A stretch of 64,000 bases of DNA from Amycolatopsis sp. MtRt-6. Lineage in GTDB: Bacteria; Actinomycetota; Actinomycetes; Mycobacteriales; Pseudonocardiaceae. The translations under genes and the position numbers were made by a program. This document shows, piece after piece, positions 51,139 through 59,800 of this stretch (position 1 is the first letter of the stretch; each line of letters opens with the position of its first letter). The notes beneath the pieces were generated by a model. That model did no database searches. It was not told the origin of the DNA and saw only the letters and a list, made by a program, of their open reading frames with translations. Location of the stretch: contig NZ_JADWPD010000007.1 of the NCBI RefSeq assembly GCF_017308975.1, positions 62,001 to 126,000 of the forward strand, in the 5' to 3' direction.

Positions 51139-51644
51139 CGGGTTATGGCCTGGGTCACATCTGGGAGCTCGTTCGTGGACCGCTCGGCCGCCGCGGTGCC
51201 GTCGGTGAGGAACTCGAGCAGGGCGGTCAGCTGACGGCGGTCGAAACGGGCGAGGCGCTCGCCGACGAACCGGGCCATCGGCGCGTAGAGCTCGGCGAGC
51301 TCGGTCATCCGGTCGGGCAGCGGCCGCACGACGAGCCGGCGGCGGTCCGCGGGATCGGGGGCGCGCTCGGCGAGCCGGTGTCGTTCCATCCGGTCGAGCA
51401 GCCGGGTGAACGCGCCCGTGCTCATCCCGAGCAGCCGGGCGAGCTCGGACGGCGAATCGCTGACGCCGCCGTGGAGCAGGTGCAGGCAGTGCAGCTCGGT
51501 CGGGGTGACGGCCATCCGCTCGGCGACCGCCGCGTGGAAGAGCGCGGTGGAACCCACGAAGCGGGGTAGGGCGAGGGCGGCGGCGGTGGCGAGTTCGCGC
51601 TGGTCGGGCAACGTCCATCCAAGGTTCGGTGAGGACGCAGTCAC
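51135..51644 (-). CDS. MarR-family regulator
   Basis: 169 residues, GTG start. MarR fold: VTPTELHCLHLLHGGVSDSP, recognition region SELARLLGMSTGAFTRLLDR, wing RAPDPADRRRLVVRPLPD. Two copies of a palindrome sit at and just before the start codon, so it most likely represses itself and, by read-through, the ABC-F gene downstream on the same strand. Confidence 0.87.
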   Translation of the reverse strand: MTASSPNLGWTLPDQRELATAAALALPRFVGSTALFHAAVAERMAVTPTELHCLHLLHGGVSDSPSELARLLGMSTGAFTRLLDRMERHRLAERAPDPADRRRLVVRPLPDRMTELAELYAPMARFVGERLARFDRRQLTALLEFLTDGTAAAERSTNELPDVTQAITR

Positions 51645-51665
51645 TGCCCCGTGCAGTCACTGCAC
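51637..51665 (-). promoter_or_regulatory. Twin MarR operators
   Basis: GCAGTCACTGC at 51637-51647 (covering the GTG start) and at 51653-51663; the second extends to the perfect 15-bp palindrome GTGCAGTCACTGCAC (51651-51665). The copies are 16 bp apart, about one and a half helical turns. Confidence 0.7.
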
Positions 51666-51686
51666 CGCGAACGATAGCGGATCCGC

Positions 51687-51744
51687 TTGACAAACCCGCA
51701 GGCGGGACCAATTATGAAAGAGAACTTTCGAAATAGTTCTTTCA
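51687..51744 (+). promoter_or_regulatory. Promoter and operator of the ArsR-type gene
   Basis: TTGACA at 51687-51692 with an AT-rich -10 area near 51710-51717. A dyad TGAAAGAGAACT (51715-51726) / AGTTCTTTCA (51735-51744) with TTCGAA in its centre begins at the -10, where binding would block transcription. Confidence 0.6.
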
Positions 51745-51756
51745 GATTGGACGACC

Positions 51757-52344
51757 ATGGCCGGGCTGCCGCCGCGTAAGCGGATCGAAGACGTCGAGCT
51801 GCTGCGCGCGCTGGCGCACCCGCTGCGGTCGGCGCTGCTGAACCACCTGACCGCCGTCGGCCCGCGCACCGCCAGCGAGTGCGCCGAGGCGGTCGGCTCG
51901 ACGGCGTCCAACTGCAGCTGGCACCTGCGCCAGCTCGCGCAGTACGGCCTGGTCGAGCGGGCCGACGCCGAGGACGGCCGCGAACGGCCGTGGCGCGCCC
52001 GGCAGGTCGGTCTCGAGCTGGGGGAGCCGGCCGACGACCCGGCGCACCGGGCCGCGCAGCTGGGTGTGGTCGGCGCGCAGCTGACCCACGAGCAGGAGCT
52101 GACCCAGCGGTACCTGGACTCCCTCGACGATCTCGACCCGGAATGGCGCGCGGCCACCGGGTTGTCCACGTACGCGCTGCGCGTCACGCCGGCGGAGCTG
52201 ACCCGGCTGGCCGAGGCGATCGACGCGCTGGTCCGGCCCTACGTCGGCGCGATCCGCGCGGACGCCCCCGCCGACGCCCGCCCGGTGCACGTCGGCCTGC
52301 GGGCGTTCCCGCGCATCGAACACTCGGGGAAGGCGGAGGAATGA
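51757..52344 (+). CDS. ArsR-family helix-turn-helix regulator
   Basis: 195 residues. Winged helix (LLRALAHPLRSALLNHLTAV, SECAEAVGSTASNCSWHLRQ; about 14-65) followed by a longer C-terminal region without cysteine metal sites, so probably a non-metal member. ATG start 12 nt after its likely operator. Stop overlaps the MFS start (ATGA), a regulator-transporter operon. Confidence 0.87.
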   Translation: MAGLPPRKRIEDVELLRALAHPLRSALLNHLTAVGPRTASECAEAVGSTASNCSWHLRQLAQYGLVERADAEDGRERPWRARQVGLELGEPADDPAHRAAQLGVVGAQLTHEQELTQRYLDSLDDLDPEWRAATGLSTYALRVTPAELTRLAEAIDALVRPYVGAIRADAPADARPVHVGLRAFPRIEHSGKAEE

Positions 52345-53603
52345 AGCAGCTGCTGGGGGTGCCGGCGTTCGCGCGGCTGTGGGTGGCGGCGTTCTTCGGC
52401 GAGACGGCCGAGTGGATGCTGCAGGTGGCGTTGCCGATCTACGTCTTCCAGCGCACGGGCTCCGCCGCGACGACGGCGCTGAGCATCGTGCTCGGCCTGC
52501 TGCCCGCGGTGCTGCTGAGCCCGGTGGCCGGCGTCGTCGCCGACCGGTGGAACCGCCGCGCGGTGCTGTTCGGCGTCTGCCTCGGGCTCGCCGTCGTGGC
52601 GCTCCCGCTCCTGGCGGAGCCGGGCGTCACCGTGGTGTACGCGGTGATGGCCGCCCAGGCGGCGCTGGCGTCGGTGTTCGAACCCGCGCGCAACGCGCTC
52701 GTGCCGGAACTGGTCGGCGTCGCGGACGTGACGGCGGCGAACGGCCTGATGAGCGTGAACGGCAGCGTCGCCCGGCTGGCCGGTGGCTGGGCCGGGGGTG
52801 CGCTGCTCGGTTTCGGCGGGCTCGCCGACGTGATGATCGGCTACCTGGCCGTCCTCGCGGTCGCCGCCGCGCTGCTGGCCAAGCCGTTCCGCCGCGTCAC
52901 CGCGCCGGCACCGGCGCCCGCGCGGGAACCGGTGGTCCGGGCCTGGCTCGACGGCCTTCGCGAGCTGACGCACAACCGGCGGCTCCGGCGCACCGGGCTC
53001 GCGCTCGTGTTCACCTCGCTGGCGCAGGGCATGTTCCTGGTGCTGTTCGTGGTCTACGTCCTGGACGTCCTCGGGGGCAGCGAAGCCGACGCGGGCCTGC
53101 TGCGGGGCGTGCAGGCGCTCGGCGGGCTGGCCGCCGGGTTCGCCCTGGCCACGGTGGCGCGGCGGGTCGCGCCGGCCGCGTTGCTCGGCTGGGGATCCGT
53201 GGCGCTGGGGCTGCTGTCGGCGGTGATCTGGAATCTCTCCCTGGTCACGACGGCGCTGGGGCTCTACGCCGGGCTGTTCGTCGTGGTCGGGGCGCCGGGT
53301 GTGGTCGTCGGCGCCGGGGTGCTGTCGGAGATCCAGAGCGCGGTCGCGCCCGAGCGCGCCGGGCGGGTGCTGAGCACGACGTTCGCCGCCATGGCGACCT
53401 GCACCACGGCCGGAGCGCTGCTGGCGGGCACGCTCGTCGCGACGACCGGGCCCGCCGTGCTGCTGAACGTCCAGGCCGGCATCTACGTCCTCGCCGGCGT
53501 GCTGACCCTGGTCCGAAAACGCGGGATCCGGGTGGCTTCGGCAGGCCCGGTGGTTACGGTGGAGGGGTGCCGCACCTCTTCGCCACCAGCGACCTCCACG
53601 TGA
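52341..53603 (+). CDS. MFS transporter
   Basis: 420 residues, twelve predicted helices; MFS_3/enterobactin-exporter-like pattern: LWVAAFFGETAEWMLQVALP (14-33), GVVADRWNRRAVLFG (about 64) and FEPARNALVPELVGVADVTA. Substrate unknown. The last twelve codons lie over the start of the metallophosphoesterase gene in another frame, an unusually long 37-bp overlap; the C-terminal tail (CRTSSPPATST) is probably not functional. Confidence 0.85.
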   Translation: MKQLLGVPAFARLWVAAFFGETAEWMLQVALPIYVFQRTGSAATTALSIVLGLLPAVLLSPVAGVVADRWNRRAVLFGVCLGLAVVALPLLAEPGVTVVYAVMAAQAALASVFEPARNALVPELVGVADVTAANGLMSVNGSVARLAGGWAGGALLGFGGLADVMIGYLAVLAVAAALLAKPFRRVTAPAPAPAREPVVRAWLDGLRELTHNRRLRRTGLALVFTSLAQGMFLVLFVVYVLDVLGGSEADAGLLRGVQALGGLAAGFALATVARRVAPAALLGWGSVALGLLSAVIWNLSLVTTALGLYAGLFVVVGAPGVVVGAGVLSEIQSAVAPERAGRVLSTTFAAMATCTTAGALLAGTLVATTGPAVLLNVQAGIYVLAGVLTLVRKRGIRVASAGPVVTVEGCRTSSPPATST

Positions 53604-54400
53604 CCCACGAGGGCAACGGCCCGATCCTCGACTCGGTCGTCCCGGAAACCCCCGCAGACTGGCTGCTCGTCGCCGGCGACGTCGCCGAGCTGGCCGAAGC
53701 CACCATCGGGACGCTGAAGACCCTGCGCAGCCGGTTCGCGAAAGTGGTCTGGGTGCCGGGCAACCACGAGCTGTGGACGACGAAGAACGACGCCTGCCAG
53801 CTGCGCGGCCAGGCCCGCTACGAGTACCTCGTCGAGCAGTGCCGCGAGATCGACGTCTTGACGCCGGAAGACGAGTTCCCGGTCTGGCGGCACGGCTCGC
53901 GGCCGCTGACGATCGCGCCGCTGTTCCTGCTCTACGACTACAGCTGGCGCACTCCGGAGGCCGAGGGCCAGTCCCTGGAGGAGGCCCTGCGCCAGGCCCG
54001 CGAGGCCGGGGTGGTCTGCACGGACGAGTACTTCCTGCACCCCGACCCGTACCCGAGCCGCCAGGCGTGGTGCGCGGACCGGCTGAAGATCAGCACCGAG
54101 CGCCTCGACGCGATCCCCGCGGACCACGGCACGATCCTGATGTCGCACTGGCCGCTGCACCGCCACCCGACGGCGCCGCTGTACTGGCCGGAGTTCGCGC
54201 TGTGGTGCGGCACGACGAAGACCGAGGACTGGCACGTGCGGTACCGCGCGGAGATCGCGGTCTACGGCCACCTGCACATCCCGCGCAGCACCGAGGCCGA
54301 CGGGGTGCGGTTCGAAGAGGTCTCGCTGGGCTATCCGCGCGAGTGGCGGAAGCGGGCGCGGGGCGCGGTGCCGATGCGCCGGATCCTGTGGCCGTCATGA
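53567..54400 (+). CDS. Metallophosphoesterase
   Basis: 277 residues, GTG start with GGAGG just upstream. Calcineurin-like metal sites in order: TSDLHV (7-12), LLVAGDVAE (33-41), WVPGNHELW (about 62-70), MSHWPLHRHP (about 190) and YGHLHIP (about 225). Intact dimetal centre; substrate unknown. Co-transcribed with the ArsR/MFS pair and overlapping the convergent CGNR gene by 6 bp. Confidence 0.88.
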   Translation: MPHLFATSDLHVTHEGNGPILDSVVPETPADWLLVAGDVAELAEATIGTLKTLRSRFAKVVWVPGNHELWTTKNDACQLRGQARYEYLVEQCREIDVLTPEDEFPVWRHGSRPLTIAPLFLLYDYSWRTPEAEGQSLEEALRQAREAGVVCTDEYFLHPDPYPSRQAWCADRLKISTERLDAIPADHGTILMSHWPLHRHPTAPLYWPEFALWCGTTKTEDWHVRYRAEIAVYGHLHIPRSTEADGVRFEEVSLGYPREWRKRARGAVPMRRILWPS

Positions 54401-54940
54401 TTCCGCGCGCCGCCGCTCCCTGAGCGCGCGGACCCGCCCGCGGCTGGCGCAGGCGGGGGCGGGACACCAGCGGCGCCGGCCGCCCGGGTCGGCGAAGACG
54501 CCGCGGCAGTCATGCTCGGGGCAGGCCCGCAGGTCGTGCCGCAGGGGACCGGTGAGCCAGTCCGCGGCCTGGTGGGCCAGCCGGCCGAGCGCGTCGGCGG
54601 CGGTCGCGGGAGCGCTGCGGTGGAGCCGGTCGAGCGCGGCCAGGTGCACCGGTTCCGTGTTGAGGAAGGGCGTCAGCGTGCTCACCTGGCCGGCGTCCGG
54701 CGGGAGTCCGTCGACCGCGCCGAGGGCGAGTTCGCGGAGGACCTCGCGGAGCTGGTGAGCCGCGCGCACGTCGGCATATGTGGCCGGCGCGAGCGGGGTC
54801 AGCTCGGAAACGGCGAGCCAGTCACGCAGCCGCTCGACGGTCGGGATCCGCTCGACCGGTTGCGCACCGAAGTGGCGGCCGCGGGTGGCCAGGAGGTTCA
54901 GCCAGGGGGCGCCCATGTCGAGGCGGAAGTCTTCGGACAC
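54395..54940 (-). CDS. CGNR zinc-finger regulator
   Basis: 181 residues, GTG start. N-terminal ABATE-like helical domain (about 5-125) and a C-terminal CGNR-type zinc finger: CPEHDCRGVF (about 140), RRRWCPAPACASRGRVRALR. Two CxnC pairs are intact. The family includes transcriptional regulators with ligand-binding ABATE domains. A dyad sits between it and the divergent phosphotriesterase-like gene. Confidence 0.85.
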   Translation of the reverse strand: MSEDFRLDMGAPWLNLLATRGRHFGAQPVERIPTVERLRDWLAVSELTPLAPATYADVRAAHQLREVLRELALGAVDGLPPDAGQVSTLTPFLNTEPVHLAALDRLHRSAPATAADALGRLAHQAADWLTGPLRHDLRACPEHDCRGVFADPGGRRRWCPAPACASRGRVRALRERRRAES

Positions 54941-54949
54941 CTCGCCATC

Positions 54950-54968
54950 GTAACGGTTGAGGCGTTAC
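54950..54968. promoter_or_regulatory. Dyad in the 38-bp divergent intergenic region
   Basis: GTAACG (54950-54955) / CGTTAC (54963-54968) with a 7-bp spacer, placed between the CGNR start and the phosphotriesterase-like start; it could serve both promoters. Confidence 0.6.
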
Positions 54969-54978
54969 ACTCGCGATC

Positions 54979-55923
54979 GTGACTGGGGAACCCAAGGTCA
55001 GGACGGTGCTGGGCGACATCGATCCGGCCGAACTCGGCGTGACGAACTCGCACGACCACCTCTTCCTGGCCTCGAAGCTCCTGCCGGGCCAGGAACTGGA
55101 CGACCCGGCGCACGCGATCCACGAACTGCTGGACTTCCAGGGGGTGGGCGGGGCGGCCGTCGTGCAGTGGACCCCGTTCGGCCTCGGCCGCCAGACCCAC
55201 AAGCTGGCCTGGATGGCCGAAGAGCTGGGGATGCACGTGGTGGCGGCCACCGGCCTCCACCGGCCCGCGCACTACTCGCCGACCCTGCTGGGCAAGGTGG
55301 TCGACGACCTGGTCCGGGTCTTCGTCGACGACCTGGTCGAGGGCACCCCGCCCACGGACCGCCCCTACGACCCGCGGACCGGGCCGCGCGCCGGGCTGAT
55401 CAAGGTCGCCGGCAGCTACCACGGTGTCGACTCCCACGCGCGGCTGACGCTGACGGCCGCCGCGGTGGCGCACGACGAGACCGGTGCGCCGATCGCCGTG
55501 CACCTGGAACTGGGCACCTCGGGCCTCGAAGTGGTCGAGTTGTTGTGCGGAAAGATGGATGTATCACCCGACCGGGTGATCCTCGGTCACCTGAATCGCA
55601 ACCCGGACCCGATGGTCCAGCGCGAGGTGGCCGAGACCGGCGTGTTCCTGGCCTTCGACGGCCCGTCACGGGCCAACCACGCCACCGACCTGCGGCTCTT
55701 CGACGGCCTCCAGGCGCTCGTCGAGGCCGGGCACGGCGGGCAGCTCCTGCTCGGCGGCGACACGACGACGGCCGCGGCCCGCTACGTCGCCGAAGGCCCG
55801 GGGATGCGGTACCTGCTCACCACGCTCGCGCCGCGGCTGACCAAGCAGCTCGGCGGCGACGTCGTCACGGCCATGCTGGTGGCGAACCCCGCGCGGGCGT
55901 TCGCCACCAGCTGGCTCAAATGA
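54979..55923 (+). CDS. Phosphotriesterase-family metal hydrolase
   Basis: 314 residues, GTG start. TIM-barrel amidohydrolase: NSHDHLF metal pair (23-29), the strand with GLIKVAGSYHG that would hold the bridging Lys (about 138), His in AVHLELGT (about 174), His in VILGHLNRNPD (about 203) and Asp in LLGGDTTTAA (about 257). All usual ligands appear present. Natural substrates of bacterial members are mostly lactones. Its likely control is by the divergent CGNR protein. Confidence 0.85.
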   Translation: MTGEPKVRTVLGDIDPAELGVTNSHDHLFLASKLLPGQELDDPAHAIHELLDFQGVGGAAVVQWTPFGLGRQTHKLAWMAEELGMHVVAATGLHRPAHYSPTLLGKVVDDLVRVFVDDLVEGTPPTDRPYDPRTGPRAGLIKVAGSYHGVDSHARLTLTAAAVAHDETGAPIAVHLELGTSGLEVVELLCGKMDVSPDRVILGHLNRNPDPMVQREVAETGVFLAFDGPSRANHATDLRLFDGLQALVEAGHGGQLLLGGDTTTAAARYVAEGPGMRYLLTTLAPRLTKQLGGDVVTAMLVANPARAFATSWLK

Positions 55924-56823
55924 CTAGCGCAGGCCGAAGCCTTCGCCGCCGCGGCCGCGGCGGCGCAGGTAGCGCTCGAACTCCGCGGCGATCTTGTCGC
56001 CGCTGACGTCCTGCTCGGTGACCTCGCTCTGGGCGTCCCCGCGCTCTTCGAGGCTGCGGACGTACTCGCTGATCTCCTCGTCCTCGTCGGCCATCTCGCT
56101 GACCGTCCGCTGCCACTCCTCGGACTGCTCCGGCAGCGCCCCCAGCGGGATCTCGACGTCGAGGATGTCCTCCAGCTTGTGCAGCAAGGCCAGCGTCGCC
56201 TTCGGGGACGGCGGGTGCGACACGTAGTGCGGCACGGCGGCCCAGATCGACACGGCCGGGATGCCCGCCTGCACGCAGTAGTCCTGCAGGATGCCGACGA
56301 TGCCGGTCGGGCCCTGGTAGTTGTTCAGGTCCAGCCCGTAGAGCGACGCCGTGTCCTTGTCGTAGGCCGTGCCGGTGACCGGGACGGGCCGGGTGTGCGC
56401 GGTGTCGGCCAGCAACGCCCCCAGCGTCACCACCGTCGCGACGTCGAGCTGCTGGATGTGCTCCAGCAGTTCCGCGCAGAACGCGCGCCAGCGCATGTTG
56501 GGCTCGGGGCCCTGCACGAGGACCACGTCGCGGTCGAAGCCGTCGGGGCGGCACACCGACAGGCGCGTCGTGGGCCAGTCCACCCGGCGAGTGACACCGT
56601 CCACCATCCGGACGGTCGGGCGGCTGACCTGGAAGTCGTAGTAGTCGTCGGGCTCCAGTTCCGCCAGCGGGGTGGCGTCCCAGTTCAGCTGCAGGTGCTC
56701 GACCGCCCGGCTGGCCGCGTCACCCGCGTCGTTCCATCCTTCGAAGGCGACCACCATCAGCGGCCGGGTGGGTTCGGGGCGGCCGCCGGGCGGCCGCGGG
56801 GTCTCGTCGACGGGCTCACTCAC
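55924..56823 (-). CDS. PAC2-family protein (Rv2125-like)
   Basis: 299 residues. PAC2 (proteasome assembly chaperone-like) domain: MVVAFEGWNDAGDAASRAVE (23-42), VVLVQGPEPNMRWRAFCAEL, VVTLGALLADTAHTRPVPVT and GPTGIVGILQDYCVQAGIPA. The acidic end (EMADEDEEISEYVRSLEE) is family-typical. The biochemical role in actinobacteria, which have proteasomes, is unsettled. Divergent from metH with 38 bp between starts, as in M. tuberculosis. Confidence 0.9.
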   Translation of the reverse strand: MSEPVDETPRPPGGRPEPTRPLMVVAFEGWNDAGDAASRAVEHLQLNWDATPLAELEPDDYYDFQVSRPTVRMVDGVTRRVDWPTTRLSVCRPDGFDRDVVLVQGPEPNMRWRAFCAELLEHIQQLDVATVVTLGALLADTAHTRPVPVTGTAYDKDTASLYGLDLNNYQGPTGIVGILQDYCVQAGIPAVSIWAAVPHYVSHPPSPKATLALLHKLEDILDVEIPLGALPEQSEEWQRTVSEMADEDEEISEYVRSLEERGDAQSEVTEQDVSGDKIAAEFERYLRRRGRGGEGFGLR

Positions 56824-56861
56824 CGGACCAGCCTACGACCACCGGCCTTACCCTGTTCAGC

Positions 56862-59800
56862 ATGTCCGACCGCCTGTCGTCAACCTTTCTCGAAGCCCTT
56901 CGCACGCGCGTCCTGGTGGCCGACGGGGCGATGGGCACCGCGCTGCAGGCCCACGACCTCAGCCTGGACGACTTCGGCGGCCTCGAGGGCTGCAACGAGA
57001 TCCTCAACGTCACCCGGCCGGACGTGGTCCGCGCGGTCCACCGCGGGTACCTGGAAGCGGGCGCGGACGCTGTCGAAACGAACACTTTCGGGGCCAATTT
57101 CGCCAACTTCGCCGAGTACGACATCACCGAGCGGATCTTCGAGCTCGCCGAGGCCGGCGCGCGGCTGGCCCGCGAGACCGCCGACGAGTTCGCGACGCCG
57201 GACCGGCCCCGGTTCGTCCTCGGCTCGGTCGGGCCCGGCACCAAGCTCCCGACGCTCGGCCACGCGCCGTTCACCACGCTGCGTGACGCCTACCGCGAGG
57301 AGGTCCGCGGCCTGCTGGCCGGCGGCGCCGACGCCGTGATCGTCGAAACCACCCAGGACATCCTCCAGACGAAGGCGTCGATCATCGGCGCGAAGCGGGC
57401 GATGTCCGCCGAAGGCCGGACCGTGCCGATCCTCGCTTCGATCACGGTCGAAACCACCGGCACCATGCTGCTCGGCACCGAGGTCGGCGCGGCACTGGCC
57501 GCGCTCGAACCGCTCGGCATCGACGTCATCGGGCTCAACTGCGCCACCGGCCCGGCCGAGATGAGCGAGCACCTGCGGCAGCTCGCCAAGCACGCCCGGG
57601 TGCCGCTGTCGGTGATGCCGAACGCCGGCCTGCCCGAGCTCGGCCCGGGCGGCGCCGTCTACCCGCTCGGCCCGGAGGCCCTGGTCGAGGCGCTGACCGG
57701 GTTCGTCCGCGAGTTCGGCGTCGGCCTCGTCGGCGGCTGCTGCGGCACGACCGACGAGCACATCCGGCAGCTCGCCGACGCCGTCGCCGGGACGAAGCCG
57801 GTGCCCCGGCGGCCGCGGCCCGAGCCCGGCGTGTCGTCGCTCTACCAGGCGGTGCCGTTCAAGCAGGACGCCAGCGTGCTCATGATCGGCGAGCGGACCA
57901 ACGCGAACGGCTCGAAGGCCTTCCGCACCGCGATGCTGGAGGGCCGCTGGGAGGACTGCGTCGAGATCGCCCGCGAGCAGACCCGCGACGGCGCCCACCT
58001 GCTGGACCTGTGCGTCGACTACGTCGGCCGCGACGGCACCGCCGACATGGCCGAGCTGGCCGGGCGCCTGGCCACCGCGTCGACCCTGCCGATCATGCTC
58101 GACTCCACCGAGGTCGCGGTGCTGCGCGCCGGGCTGGAGCGCCTGGGCGGCCGGTGCGCGGTCAACTCCGTCAACTACGAGGACGGCGACGGCCCGGAGT
58201 CGCGGTTCGCCCAGGTCATGCAGCTGGTCAGCGAGTACGGCGCCGCTGTCGTCGCCCTCACCATCGACGAAGAGGGCCAGGCGCGGACCGCGCGGAAGAA
58301 GGCCGACATCGCGACCCGGCTCATCGAGGACATCACCGGCAACTGGGGCCTGCGCACCGCCGACGTCATCGTCGACGCGCTCACCTTCACCATCGCCACC
58401 GGCCAGGAGGAGTCCCGCCGCGACGGCATCGAGACGATCGAGGCCATCCGCGAGATCAAGCGCCGCCACCCCGAGGTCCAGACCACCCTGGGCCTGTCGA
58501 ACATCTCCTTCGGACTCAACCCGGCGGCGCGGCAGGTGCTCAACTCGGTGTTCCTGCACGAGTGCGTCCAAGCCGGGCTCGACACCGCCATCGTGCACGC
58601 GTCGAAGATCCTGCCGATGGCCCGCATCCCGGACGACCAGCGCGCGGTCGCCCTCGACCTGATCTACGACCGCCGCCGCGCGGGCTACGACCCGCTGCAG
58701 GAGCTGATGGCCCTGTTCGAGGGCGTCAGCGCGGCGTCGTCGAAGGCGTCGCGCGCCGAGGAGCTGGCCGCGCTGCCGCTGTTCGAACGCCTCGAACGCC
58801 GGATCGTCGACGGCGAGCGGGGTGGCCTCGCCGACGACCTCGACGCGGCCCTGGAGCAGCGGCCCGCCCTGCAGATCATCAACGACACGCTGCTGTCCGG
58901 CATGAAGACGGTCGGCGAGCTCTTCGGCTCCGGGCAGATGCAGCTGCCCTTCGTGCTCCAGTCCGCCGAGGTGATGAAGGCCGCGGTAGCCCACCTCGAA
59001 CCGCACATGGAGACCGGTGACGACTCCGGCAAGGGCCGGATCGTGCTGGCCACCGTCCGCGGCGACGTCCACGACATCGGCAAGAACCTCGTCGACATCA
59101 TCCTGTCCAACAACGGCTACGAGGTCGTCAACCTCGGCATCAAGCAGCCGATCACGACCATCCTCGACGCCGCCGAAGAGCACGGCGCCGACGCCATCGG
59201 GATGTCCGGGCTGCTGGTCAAGTCCACGGTGATCATGAAGGAGAACCTCCAGGAGATGAACTCCCGGGGCGTCTCCGCGCGCTGGCCGGTGCTGCTCGGC
59301 GGCGCCGCGCTCACCCGGTCCTATGTGGAGAACGACCTGACCGAGCTGTACCTCGGCGACGTCCGCTACGCGCGGGACGCGTTCGAGGGCCTGCGGCTGA
59401 TGGACGCGATCATGGCCGCCAAGCGCGGGGAATCGCCGCTGGTGGACGCCGACGCGGAGAAGAAGCGCCAGGAGCGCAGGGAACGCCGCGAACGCTCGCT
59501 GCGGATCGCCGAGGCGCGCAAGGCCCGCAAGGTCGAGGAAGAGGGGCCGCTGCCCGCGCGGTCGGACGTCGCCACCGACGTGCCGGTGCCGAGCCCGCCG
59601 TTCTGGGGTTCGCGGGTGGTCAAGGGCGTCGCGCTCGCCGACTACGCCGCCATGCTCGACGAACGCGCCACTTTCATGGGCCAGTGGGGGCTCAAGGGCG
59701 CCCGCGGCGGCGCCGGGCCGACGTACGAGGAACTCGTCGAGACCGAAGGCCGGCCGCGGCTGCGGTACTGGCTCGACCGGCTGACCGCCGACGGAATCCT

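Noticed and set aside
56824-56861. Cobalamin riboswitch expected upstream of metH
   Set aside because: Only 38 bp separate the divergent PAC2 and metH starts, far too short for the element.
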